From Clostridiales bacterium (GTDB taxonomy: Bacteria > Bacillota > Clostridia > Oscillospirales > QAMX01): a stretch of DNA of 51,337 nucleotides. The position numbers and the translations under genes are program-made. Each line of letters begins with the position of its first letter. Position 1 is the stretch's first letter. Shown here piece after piece: positions 24,770-32,846 of this stretch. The notes beneath the pieces are model-generated. The model was not told the origin of the DNA, ran no database searches, and saw nothing but the letters and a program-made list of their open reading frames with translations. The DNA is taken from contig JAEDMJ010000011.1 in assembly GCA_016303065.1 (NCBI GenBank), positions 1 through 51,337 of the forward strand. Direction: 5' to 3'.

Positions 24770-25375
24770 GTGATCTCAGAGTCAGCATTGGACGCCGCAA
24801 GGGCAGCTTACGATATCGAATCCGAATGCATAAGCCAAATGAAGGACTTCTTTGACAGCGAACAGTTTTCAAAGGCCGTAGAGCTTCTCTGCGCGGCGCC
24901 GCGCATCGGCGCCGCCGGCAGCGGGCATTCCGGAATCGCCTGTCAGCATTTCGCCCATCTGATGTGCTGCATCGAACGTCCCGCGCGCTTTATCAGCCCC
25001 GCCGAAGCCGTTCACGGGGCCATGGGTTTTCTCCGGAGCGGAGACGTTATGGTCCTTGCCTCCCGCGGAGGAAAGACCGGGGAGCTTCTGCCCATCGCCG
25101 AAATCTGCAGGGCGAAAAAAATCAGCGTCATCACAGTGACCGAAAACACGGACTCCCCCCTGGCGCTTGCCGCCGACGCGGTTCTCAAACAGCATGTCAG
25201 CCGCGAGACCGACAGATGGAACGTCCAGGGGACGACCTCCACCACCGCGCTGTGCGTGATCTTTCACGCGCTTCAGGCGGCCATGATCGAACAGACGGGC
25301 TACCGGGCGGAACAGTTTGCCCTGATTCACCCCGGCGGCGCAGTCGGCGAACGGCTGAACCGAAAGCCGCTCTGA
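24770..25375 (+). CDS. SIS domain sugar-phosphate isomerase (KdsD/GutQ-like, no CBS domains)
   Basis: A 201-residue single SIS domain protein. The sugar-phosphate binding loop AAGSGHSGIACQHFAHL (about 47-63), the FISPAEAVHGAMGFLRSGD stretch (about 76-94) with its His, the second loop LASRGGKTGELLPIAE and the terminal IHPGGAVGERL resemble arabinose-5-phosphate isomerases. The paired CBS domains of KdsD are absent, and the usual SNSGET is SRGGKTGE, so its specificity may differ. An aldose-ketose isomerase partner of the FGGY kinase is inferred. The start is GTG with GGAGG 8 bases upstream. The stop overlaps a tiny CGCT/AGCG stem followed by eight T (25379-25386), a possible weak terminator closing this operon. 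Confidence 0.87.
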   Translation: MISESALDAARAAYDIESECISQMKDFFDSEQFSKAVELLCAAPRIGAAGSGHSGIACQHFAHLMCCIERPARFISPAEAVHGAMGFLRSGDVMVLASRGGKTGELLPIAEICRAKKISVITVTENTDSPLALAADAVLKQHVSRETDRWNVQGTTSTTALCVIFHALQAAMIEQTGYRAEQFALIHPGGAVGERLNRKPL

Positions 25376-25513
25376 GCGTTTTTTTTCCAAAAGCACCCCC
25401 CGAAACCACTGAAAAAGTCAAGCAAAACAAACGCTGATGTATCTAAAATTAAAGCAACAGACAATCAGGGGTCATCACAGGCAAAGGATGACGCCGCTGC
25501 AGGAGGAAGTCAA

Positions 25514-26575
25514 ATGACCGTTACACACAGAGAGACAGGCTTTATCGCCGCAGAAAACGGGGTTTCCCGCGCGGGTGAGGGAGCATTTGCCCGCTTAAAA
25601 GACGGCAGAATAATGCTTGCGTATACAGAGTATTATACCGCGGATTCAGACGATGCCGGTCCGGCAAATATTGCCGCAGTATACTCACGCGATAATGGTG
25701 AGACCTGGGGAGAGCATCGGATTCTTCTGGAAAAAGGCGCAGACGATTGCAATATCATGTCGGTAAGTTTTCTATCAGCAGGCGAAGAACTGATCATTTT
25801 TTATCTGAAAAAGTTTTTGAAAAACGGTAAAACGCTTTGTATACCGTTTCTTCGCCGTTCCGGTGACGACGGCGAAAGCTGGAGCGAAGAACAGCGTATA
25901 GGCAAGAGAGATTTGTATTATGTAGTGAATAATGACCGCGTTATCAGACTGAAAAACGGAAGAATAATAGTTCCCGCCGCAATAATTGACCCGTTTGCGG
26001 TCAGACAGGAAAACGGAGCCGCATTATGCTTTATTACTTCCGATGACAACGGCTATACCTGGACGGAGCAAAAACAGGAGCTAACGCTCCCGTTCGATAA
26101 CCGGATGGGGTTAGAAGAGCCGGGACTGTACGAGCATAATGACGGCAGCTTATGGTGCTATATACGCACTCATTTGGGCTGTCAGTACAGCTCGATTTCT
26201 TATGACTCGGGAGAATCGTGGTCTGCGCCTGAACCGATGCCCTTTTTCAGCTCGCCTGCTTCACCTATGCTTGTGAAAAAAGTCTGCAATGCAACGGTTG
26301 CAATATTTAATCCCATTCCCGCTTACACCTCAAGACCGGAGGAATTATGGGGCAGAACGCCTTACCTTCTGGCAATAAGTGAAACAGACGCGTATCCGCA
26401 CAACGGCGAAGGATTTACTGTCAGGTATATGCTTGAAACCGATCGCAGCAACAATTATTGCTACCCCGCCATACTCGATAACGGCACAGACTTTCTCGTT
26501 GCGTATTATCATTCCAACGGAACGGGCTGTCCGCTTAACAGCTTGAAGATCGTAAAAGTATGTATTATGGAATAA
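25514..26575 (+). CDS. Sialidase-fold (BNR/Asp-box) protein
   Basis: A 353-residue six-bladed beta-propeller of the sialidase superfamily. At least four Asp boxes are visible: SRDNGETW, SGDDGESW, SDDNGYTW and SYDSGESW, spaced along the chain. An N-terminal GEGAFARLKDGRIMLAYTEY strand may carry part of the active site. No signal peptide is present, so it would act in the cytoplasm, unlike classical secreted sialidases; a small oligosaccharide substrate imported into the cell would fit. The gene is visibly AT-richer and uses different third-position bases from its neighbours, suggesting later acquisition. SD CAGGAGGAAG lies 5 bases before the ATG. The YjbQ-2 gene follows by 55 bases. Confidence 0.83.
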   Translation: MTVTHRETGFIAAENGVSRAGEGAFARLKDGRIMLAYTEYYTADSDDAGPANIAAVYSRDNGETWGEHRILLEKGADDCNIMSVSFLSAGEELIIFYLKKFLKNGKTLCIPFLRRSGDDGESWSEEQRIGKRDLYYVVNNDRVIRLKNGRIIVPAAIIDPFAVRQENGAALCFITSDDNGYTWTEQKQELTLPFDNRMGLEEPGLYEHNDGSLWCYIRTHLGCQYSSISYDSGESWSAPEPMPFFSSPASPMLVKKVCNATVAIFNPIPAYTSRPEELWGRTPYLLAISETDAYPHNGEGFTVRYMLETDRSNNYCYPAILDNGTDFLVAYYHSNGTGCPLNSLKIVKVCIME

Positions 26576-26630
26576 CAGGGCAGGGAACCGTCAATAAAAG
26601 CATATAAAGTATATCAGGAGGCTTCAAAAC

Positions 26631-27251
26631 ATGGAATTCAAGGTTTATCAGAAAGAGCTTGAACTGCAATCCCGCGGCTGGATCCCCACCTTCCACGACG
26701 TCACAAGGGAGATTGTCGAGATCGTGAAGGCCTCCGGCGTTGTCAACGGCACCGTCTGCATCGCGTCCCACCACACCACCTGCTCCGTCATGATCCAGGA
26801 GTGTTCCCACGACATCGATTCATTCGACCTGGAATACCTCCAGCACGACCTGCTCGACATCATGCGAAAGCTCATTCCCGACTACACAAACGAAGGCGAC
26901 TACCGGCATCCCGGCCCCATCCACGCCAAGTTCGGAAGATATGTCAACGAGCCCGGCAATTTCACTTCCATGAACACCGACGGGCACCTTCGCTCCGCAT
27001 TTTTCGGGCGCAGCGAAACCATGACCGTCAAGGACGGAGTTCTTGACGGCGGTGAATTCGCCCACATCTACTTCATCGACTGGGACCATGTCCGCGCCCG
27101 CCGCCGCCAGCTCAACGTCACCGTCATGGGCACAACCGAGGACGTCGGGGACCGCAAGTGGAACAACGGGGAGGTTGTCAACACTCTTCCGAAGTTCACG
27201 GACGAGGAAAAGGCCTACGACGTACATTACGACCTGCAGCAAAAGCGCTGA
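26631..27251 (+). CDS. YjbQ/UPF0047 family protein, copy 2 with C-terminal extension
   Basis: A second YjbQ family protein, 206 residues, clearly paralogous to the one at 21721: both share ASHHTTCSVMIQECSHD (about 45-61), HPGP, a (M/H)NTD(G/A)HLRS(A/S) block, GEFAHIYFIDWD and a following basic segment. It differs in having about 35 extra C-terminal residues (from EDVGDRKWNNGE to the end) and an insert before MNTDGHLRSAFFGRS. It has its own SD (ATCAGGAGG, 11 bases from ATG) and returns to the GC-rich base composition after the AT-rich sialidase gene. Two YjbQ copies in one cluster suggest two successive or heteromeric reactions (inference). Confidence 0.85.
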   Translation: MEFKVYQKELELQSRGWIPTFHDVTREIVEIVKASGVVNGTVCIASHHTTCSVMIQECSHDIDSFDLEYLQHDLLDIMRKLIPDYTNEGDYRHPGPIHAKFGRYVNEPGNFTSMNTDGHLRSAFFGRSETMTVKDGVLDGGEFAHIYFIDWDHVRARRRQLNVTVMGTTEDVGDRKWNNGEVVNTLPKFTDEEKAYDVHYDLQQKR

Positions 27252-27368
27252 CCCCTCCCCTTCGCCCCCCGAATACGGCGGCTTAAAGCGGGCTTTCCAT
27301 AAAGTCACGGCAAACGGGGATGCAGTTTTTCAAAATTTTTTCATGCGCGCCGGAAATCAAAGCTTCTC

Positions 27369-27419
27369 AAAAAAACAATGCGGTTTTCCCCGGAAAAAGG
27401 AAAACCGCATTGTTTTTTT
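27369..27419. terminator. Bidirectional terminator between convergent genes
   Basis: A 15-bp stem (27375-27389 with 27399-27413) flanked by an A-run on the left and seven T on the right. It serves both yjbQ-2 (+) and the beta-helix gene (-). Confidence 0.92.
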
Positions 27420-27435
27420 CAAACCCGCGTAGTGC

Positions 27436-28521
27436 TCAGAACTCCGGCCACCAGTGGCTCTTGTCCCTGACGGCTTCGCCGAGATTTTCGCCGAGGGAGA
27501 CCTCGATGTTGCCTCCCCGGTCAACGATGTTCTGCTTTACCGCGCCGCACCACATCGTGTTGTTTCTTATTATCAGGCATTTGGAATTGCCGAAGACCAC
27601 GCTGTAATCGGGGCTCACCGTTCCGCCGGGGGCGTCGTCCTCGCCGCAGACAAAATTGTTGCCCGTTATCGTCCAGTTGACGCAGCGGTCAAGAAGAATG
27701 TGGCTGTTTTCAAAGGGGTCGTCAAACGCGCGCCAGTCCGGTTTTCCGTCCCTGCGGAAGATATTTCCCGTAACCGCGAACTCCCGCGCCATATTGCCTT
27801 CTCCCCCGCGGGCGAGTATCGCCGGACCGCCGCTGCGGTCGAAGAAGTTTCCCGTTATGTTTATGTTGTCGGAGCGGTTGAAAATAAACCCGCCGCCGAT
27901 GTTCCACTCCACCCGGTTTCCGGTCATTGTTACCGACGCAGTGCACTCTCCGCCGCGGAATCCGCCGTTTCCGTTTCCGGAAAACCAGTTGTCAAGCACG
28001 AATCCGTCCCAGCCGTCCATGAACAGTCCCGCTCCGCGGTTTCTGTGAAGCATGCAGTGACGCACGGAGAAGCACCAGATATGGTAGAGGTGAACTCCGT
28101 CCCCGGAAAAATTGCCGATGCGGCAGTCGTCGATCGAGGGCGTGTCTTCTTCGCTGCCCCCGTTGTACTTCGGCCAGGAGAGCATGACTCCGTGGACGCC
28201 GCTGCCCAGACCCGCGCCGTCGAGGCACATATTGCGTATGGCGCAGCCAAAACCTCCGGTGATGTCCACAAGGCACTCGGCGTCGGGATCGTTAAGGCGG
28301 ATCACAGAGCCGCCGTCCGAGCGGTACGACCAGGCGGAATGACCCTCAAGCGAAACGCCCTTTGAAAGGCTGAATTTTCCGGAGAGATAAACCCCCGGCG
28401 GAACCTCCACGACGCCGCTCACCTGCGCCGCCGCGGCGCAGGCCGAGCGTATCGCTTCGGTACAGTCCGTCGCTCCGTCGCCGACGGCGCCGAATTCCGT
28501 TATGTCAAATACATTTTTCAT
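27436..28521 (-). CDS. Right-handed parallel beta-helix (pectate lyase-like) protein
   Basis: A 361-residue protein of the pectate lyase/GH28-like superfamily. It starts with the characteristic FDITEFGAVGDGATDCTEAI segment (residues 5-24), which begins many cytoplasmic and secreted polysaccharide-active beta-helices. Many short turns with a central Asn follow (NRGAGLFMDGWDGFVLDNWF, MTGNRVEWNIGGGFIFN, ITGNFFDRSGGP, ITGNNFVCG), each a helix rung. No signal peptide is present. The catalytic type is not obvious: it could be an inverting galacturonase-like enzyme, an epimerase or a binding protein. GGAGG lies 7 bases before ATG. It is convergent with the sugar cluster and shares its terminator; a related glycan role is inferred from position and fold. 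Confidence 0.82.
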   Translation of the reverse strand: MKNVFDITEFGAVGDGATDCTEAIRSACAAAAQVSGVVEVPPGVYLSGKFSLSKGVSLEGHSAWSYRSDGGSVIRLNDPDAECLVDITGGFGCAIRNMCLDGAGLGSGVHGVMLSWPKYNGGSEEDTPSIDDCRIGNFSGDGVHLYHIWCFSVRHCMLHRNRGAGLFMDGWDGFVLDNWFSGNGNGGFRGGECTASVTMTGNRVEWNIGGGFIFNRSDNINITGNFFDRSGGPAILARGGEGNMAREFAVTGNIFRRDGKPDWRAFDDPFENSHILLDRCVNWTITGNNFVCGEDDAPGGTVSPDYSVVFGNSKCLIIRNNTMWCGAVKQNIVDRGGNIEVSLGENLGEAVRDKSHWWPEF

Positions 28522-28566
28522 GGATTTTCCTCCGTTTTTGCGGCAGTGCTCCGCCGCGTTTTTTTG

Positions 28567-28595
28567 AGTATATCAAATATTGACATCGAATGCAA
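28567..28595 (-). promoter_or_regulatory. Promoter of beta-helix gene
   Basis: Minus strand: TTGCAT (28595-28590), 17-base spacer, TATACT (28572-28567) with TGA extended -10. Confidence 0.7.
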
Positions 28596-28639
28596 CAGTT
28601 ATTTTCGGACCTTCGCCGCACCGTCTCCCGGTTTTCCGC

Positions 28640-28682
28640 AAAAAAACAGATCCGGACGGCAAACTCACCGTTTGCCGTCCGG
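28640..28682 (-). terminator. Terminator of ectB-like/ATP-grasp operon
   Basis: On the minus strand a 13-bp stem (28682-28670 with 28664-28652) is followed by ATCTG and seven T (28646-28640). Confidence 0.88.
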
Positions 28683-28695
28683 GCGATATGCAAAT

Positions 28696-29718
28696 TCAAA
28701 ACGCGCTGGGCACGATTTTTTTGAAAAAGGGCAGAAGCCCGATTTTGTCCGGGGTGTGCTCCGGAAGCTGCCAGAAGTCATAGCCCGGATAGTCGTTGCC
28801 CTCGATTATGCCGACGCCGTCCTCCGTGACGAAAGCGTCCCAGCCGATAAAGCGAATATCCGGCGCGGCCTCTCTCGCCGCGGCGCGGCATATCTCCACC
28901 GCTTCGTCCACCTTCGGAAGCTGGTATCCCATGAGAGGGATCCCCGTGTCCGGGTGGCAGTCATAGTTCTTAAGGGCGGACGTGTGGGCGCAGCCGCAGA
29001 TCTTCCCGGTTTCACGGTCGATTGGACAGCATATACCCCCGTTTTCCATGTTGTCGACAAATTTTCCTCCGGCGCCGAACTTTGCCGTGGCATAGGCGCA
29101 GTATACCTCTCCGTCGTCTCCGACAACCGTCACAATGCGGTACGTATTCACCGCGTTGGGGTACATCCGCGCAAGGTCGGGATGCTGGACGATGATCTGC
29201 TCAATGAGCCCGAACTTTCCCGACATCACATAGCCGTAAAAGCTGTCGACACTGTCAAAATCCGCTTTTTTCAGCTTTTCGATGCCTTTTCCGCTCTCCC
29301 CGATATAGGGCTTTGCGATTATTGCGTCCTTGTCGGCGACAAACTCCGCAAAGGCTTCCCTTGAAAGATCCTTCAGGTCCAAGACCTGCCGGCCCAGGTA
29401 TTTTTCAAATTTCTTTCTGAATTCACCCTTGTTGTCGATAACGTCCGTTTTTGTCTGGTCGTTCAGAGCCGTTATGAGCTTTTTGTTTCCGACGCGCGTG
29501 ACGTACGTTGCCCGCTGGGCGGCGTTCATGTCGTACCAGCCGAAGATCAGATAGTCGTTCCATCCCGCTCCGTACCTTAAGCCGCACCAGATCATGTCAA
29601 AAAACAGTACGAAACTGTTTTTTCCGCTGCGCTCATGAACGCGCTTCACCATTTTCGTAAACTTTCCGGGGTTCAGCGCACTCTTCGCAACGCGAAAATA
29701 ATAACCGAGTTTTCCCAT
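28696..29718 (-). CDS. Sugar-transfer-associated ATP-grasp domain protein
   Basis: A 340-residue protein with an ATP-grasp domain of the kind found beside glycosyltransferases and wall-polymer genes (ATPgrasp_ST). The N-terminal region has an aromatic-rich segment (WCGLRYGAGWNDYLIFGWY), then AIIAKPYIGESGKGIEKLK (ATP-binding Lys and Gly-rich loop, about 133-151) and the terminal VGIIEGNDYPGYDFWQLPEH (metal-binding Glu and Asn). ATP-grasp enzymes join a carboxylate to an amine or thiol. It lies 11 bases after an EctB-type aminotransferase, so a product containing diaminobutyrate is a reasonable hypothesis. SD AAGGGCGGA precedes the ATG by 4 bases. It ends at a strong terminator. Confidence 0.83.
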   Translation of the reverse strand: MGKLGYYFRVAKSALNPGKFTKMVKRVHERSGKNSFVLFFDMIWCGLRYGAGWNDYLIFGWYDMNAAQRATYVTRVGNKKLITALNDQTKTDVIDNKGEFRKKFEKYLGRQVLDLKDLSREAFAEFVADKDAIIAKPYIGESGKGIEKLKKADFDSVDSFYGYVMSGKFGLIEQIIVQHPDLARMYPNAVNTYRIVTVVGDDGEVYCAYATAKFGAGGKFVDNMENGGICCPIDRETGKICGCAHTSALKNYDCHPDTGIPLMGYQLPKVDEAVEICRAAAREAAPDIRFIGWDAFVTEDGVGIIEGNDYPGYDFWQLPEHTPDKIGLLPFFKKIVPSAF

Positions 29719-29729
29719 TTTTCCGCCCT

Positions 29730-30983
29730 TTATCCAATGCAGGCCGCAACGGATTTTTTGAGTACCTCAAGTCCGCCCAGGAGCTCATCGTCGCTGATGA
29801 GAAGCTGGGGCATGAGCTTGACGACCGAGTTTGCGCGGCCGACGCGCTCAACGATCAGACCGTTTTTGAAGCACTCCCGCATGACGCGCAGCGAAGCGTC
29901 TTTTTCAAACCCGGCAAAATCAACTCCCCAGATACATCCGATTCCGCGCGTCACAATTCGCTCATCCAGGGGCTTCAGCTCTTTCTCCATGAATTCGGAA
30001 AACAGCCCGCCCGCGCGGTGGACTCTCTCCTCCACGTGCTCTCCGAGCATGACCTCCAGCCCCGCCTTCGCCGCGACGATCGACGGCTGGTATCCGCGGA
30101 AGGTGCCGTTGTGTTCTCCCGGAAGCCACTTGTCAAGCTCCGGCTTCAAAAGCACGAGCGAAAACGGCATTCCGTATCCGCCGATGGATTTTGAAAGAAC
30201 CGCAATGTCCGGAACGATTCCCGCCCGTTCAAAGGAAAAATAGGTCCCCGTCCTGGCGCAGCCGACCTGAATGTCGTCGACAATGAGCAGAATTCCGTTG
30301 TCGCGGCAGAATTTTTCGGCGCCGCGGAGAAATTCGTTGTCAAAGACATATATTCCGCCCTCTGCCTGAACCGTCTCGATAATGAGCGCGGCGGGCTTTT
30401 CGACGCCGGAGTGATCGTCGTCCAGAAGGGTCTGCATATATTTTACAACGTCCAGCCCCTCAAACATATAGGGCGCCGGAATATGCGTCACGTTTCCGAG
30501 GGGAACTCCCGCGCCCTTTCTCGAACCGGCGTCCGTCGTAAGAGACAGCGCGCCGAGAGTCATTCCGTGGAACGCGCCCATAAGGGCAAAAATCCCGCTT
30601 CTGCCCGTCACCTTTCTCGCAAGCTTGAGAGCCGCCTCCACGGCGTTGGTGCCCGTGGGCCCCGGGAACTGGAGCTTATAGTCCAGACCCCTGGGGATCA
30701 GAACCTGCTTTTCAAAAAAGTCTATAAAATCCGATTTTGCCTCAGTGTACATATCGAGAGCGTGAACGACGCCGTCGTTCTCCATGTACTCGATAACCTT
30801 GCGCTTAATATACCCGTTGTTGTGCCCGTAGTTCAGCGCGCCCGCGCCGCAAAAAAAGTCTATGTAGTCGCGGCCTTCGCTGTCGGTCAGAATGCTGCCT
30901 TTTGCGCGGCTGAAAACCGTCGGAAAGCTTCGGCAGTACGATCTTACCTCGGACTCATAACGCTCAAATACAGAAGTGTCCAT
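29730..30983 (-). CDS. Diaminobutyrate-2-oxoglutarate aminotransferase (EctB type)
   Basis: Class III PLP aminotransferase of 417 residues, which typically converts L-aspartate 4-semialdehyde and glutamate to L-2,4-diaminobutyrate. The N-terminus MDTSVFERYESEVRSYCRSF is characteristic of the EctB group. Cofactor residues: GPTGTNAVEAALKLAR (about 108-123), FHGMTLGALS, IVDDIQVGCARTG and the PLP lysine K265 in VLSKSIGGYG. The ectoine genes ectA and ectC are not in the window. The partner downstream is an ATP-grasp protein, so DAB may be made for a secondary metabolite or a wall modification rather than ectoine. First gene of a two-gene operon, with promoter at 31034-31062. SD is weak. Confidence 0.9.
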   Translation of the reverse strand: MDTSVFERYESEVRSYCRSFPTVFSRAKGSILTDSEGRDYIDFFCGAGALNYGHNNGYIKRKVIEYMENDGVVHALDMYTEAKSDFIDFFEKQVLIPRGLDYKLQFPGPTGTNAVEAALKLARKVTGRSGIFALMGAFHGMTLGALSLTTDAGSRKGAGVPLGNVTHIPAPYMFEGLDVVKYMQTLLDDDHSGVEKPAALIIETVQAEGGIYVFDNEFLRGAEKFCRDNGILLIVDDIQVGCARTGTYFSFERAGIVPDIAVLSKSIGGYGMPFSLVLLKPELDKWLPGEHNGTFRGYQPSIVAAKAGLEVMLGEHVEERVHRAGGLFSEFMEKELKPLDERIVTRGIGCIWGVDFAGFEKDASLRVMRECFKNGLIVERVGRANSVVKLMPQLLISDDELLGGLEVLKKSVAACIG

Positions 30984-31033
30984 TTTGGAAAAACCAGCTT
31001 TCTTTTATTTGCATATAACACCGCATGTTAGTT

Positions 31034-31062
31034 ATCTTACCCTAAAATCAGATAAAAGTCAA
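31034..31062 (-). promoter_or_regulatory. Promoter of ectB-like operon
   Basis: Minus strand: TTGACT (31062-31057), 17-base spacer, TAAGAT (31039-31034). Confidence 0.7.
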
Positions 31063-31106
31063 TAGGGGTCGGGAATTTCATACACAAACTATACACAAAT
31101 TCATGA

Positions 31107-31112
31107 TATAAT
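31107..31112 (+). promoter_or_regulatory. Extended -10 promoter of flippase gene
   Basis: TGA plus a perfect TATAAT at 31107-31112; no clear -35. Transcription would begin about 31119, so the ATG at 31118 cannot serve as an ordinary start. Confidence 0.55.
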
Positions 31113-31159
31113 ATAAAATGGATTTGGTGCACTCAAAGCTCCCGAAAGAAGGAAAGAAC

Positions 31160-32797
31160 TTGGAAGAGAAAACTGCACGAAGCGTTGCCTCCGGTGCGCT
31201 GCTTTTGGTTTTGTCAAACTTCATAGTTAAAATCGTCGGAGTCGTATATAAAATTCCGCTTGCCAACATTCTCGGAGACGCAGCTTTAGGGTATTTCAGT
31301 ACTGCGTTTGAGATATACACCCTGCTTTTGACGATCTTTATTTCCGGCGGAAGCGTTGCCGTTTCAAAGATGATCTCCGAATCCGCCGCTTTGGGACGCT
31401 GGGCGGAGGCGAGAAAGACCTTCCGCATCCTTTGCGTCATGTTCACCGTTGTCGGATTGCTCGGAACCTGCGTCATGTATTTCGGAGCGAACATTTTTTC
31501 GGTCCGCCTGGACAATCCTCCCGCCGCGCTGAGTATCATGGCCCTTTCGCCGGCAATATTTTTTCTGTCCCTGAGCTGTCTGCTGCGCGGATTTTTCCAG
31601 GGACTTCACGATATGCGCCCCTCCGCGCTTTCCGAGGTCATCGAAGCCCTGTTCAAGCTTCTTATCGGTATCGGATTTACGCTTCTTCTCCGCGACATGG
31701 GGAAGGGCGACGACGTCATCTCCGCCGGAGCGATTTCCGGAACTTCGCTGAGCGTCGTCATCGGCGCATCGGTCATGCTCGCCGCCTATTTTCTCTCGGA
31801 CAAACGCAGGGAAATCAAAAAACGCGCTCTTGAAGACGGCGAGACCCCCCGCACCTCCTTTCGCATACTCGGACGCTTCTGGCGTCTGGCAATCCCCATC
31901 GCCCTGAGCTCGGTCGTCGTCAACCTGACGGGCGTTCTCGACCTTTTCCTCATATTCGACCGCCTGATAAGCTCCGGCCTGACGGACGCGGCGGCCAACA
32001 AGGCTTACGGCGCATACAAGGGCTATGCCCAGTCGCTTTTCAACCTTGCTCCGTCCATAATCTCGTCAATAAACGTCAGCATTCTCCCGGCTCTTTCGGG
32101 CTATTTTGTTACCGGAAAGCTCCGTTCGGCAAAACGCACCGTGGAACGCTCGCTCAAGGTCGTCAACATACTCGCAGTCCCGGCCTCCATCGGCCTCTTT
32201 GCCCTCGCCGAACCCATCTGCCGCCTTCTCTATCCCGCCAGACTTGATGAGATCGGCATGGTCATCCCGATTTTGAAAATTCTTGCCGTCGCGTCATATT
32301 TCACAAGCATCTCAACCGTCATGACCGGACTCATACAGTCCACCGGAAAAACGCAGCTCCCCCTCATCTCCATGGCCGTGGGCGGAGCGGTAAAGCTCGG
32401 CGTAAACTATATTCTCGTCGGAATACCCGCCATCCGCATAAACGGCGCGCCGGTGGGCACGCTGGCGTGCTATATCGTGATGGTCGCCGTCAACTCCGTC
32501 TTCCTCTTCAGAAGCGTCGGACGCGCCGGCAGAAAAAAGCTCCGCGTTTTCCGCTGGTTTGTAAAGCCCTTCGTTGCCGGCATCGCCATGGGCTTTGCCG
32601 CATTCTGGTCACAGAAGGGACTTGATCTCATCCTTCCCGAACGCGTCGCCACGGTGCTTGCCATACTCATCGCCGTAATCGTCTATGCGCTGGCGCTGCT
32701 TTTGGTCCGCGGCGTCAGAAAAAAGGATCTCGATATGCTCCCGGGCGGAACCCGTCTGTCCGGACTGCTTATCAAACTCAAACTTATGAAAGCCTGA
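31160..32797 (+). CDS. SpoVB/MurJ-type oligosaccharide flippase (MOP superfamily)
   Basis: Polytopic membrane protein of about 545 residues with 14 or so hydrophobic segments. It belongs to the polysaccharide biosynthesis/SpoVB group of lipid-linked oligosaccharide flippases that act in peptidoglycan or spore-cortex synthesis. Family features include the start ARSVASGALLLVLSNFIVKI, the IYKIPL-like VVYKIPLANILGDAALGYF, and CLLRGFFQGLHDMRPSALSE. TTG 31160 is preferred over ATG 31118 because AAGGAAAG is well placed before it and because the ATG lies at the predicted transcription start. It is followed by a MATE gene after 49 bases. Sporulation itself is inferred from the family and from the GerS-like gene at 42397. 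Confidence 0.88.
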   Translation: MEEKTARSVASGALLLVLSNFIVKIVGVVYKIPLANILGDAALGYFSTAFEIYTLLLTIFISGGSVAVSKMISESAALGRWAEARKTFRILCVMFTVVGLLGTCVMYFGANIFSVRLDNPPAALSIMALSPAIFFLSLSCLLRGFFQGLHDMRPSALSEVIEALFKLLIGIGFTLLLRDMGKGDDVISAGAISGTSLSVVIGASVMLAAYFLSDKRREIKKRALEDGETPRTSFRILGRFWRLAIPIALSSVVVNLTGVLDLFLIFDRLISSGLTDAAANKAYGAYKGYAQSLFNLAPSIISSINVSILPALSGYFVTGKLRSAKRTVERSLKVVNILAVPASIGLFALAEPICRLLYPARLDEIGMVIPILKILAVASYFTSISTVMTGLIQSTGKTQLPLISMAVGGAVKLGVNYILVGIPAIRINGAPVGTLACYIVMVAVNSVFLFRSVGRAGRKKLRVFRWFVKPFVAGIAMGFAAFWSQKGLDLILPERVATVLAILIAVIVYALALLLVRGVRKKDLDMLPGGTRLSGLLIKLKLMKA

Positions 32798-32846
32798 AAG
32801 CGGGGAAATCACAACGGAAGACGCACAGAATGCAAAACTCATAAAA

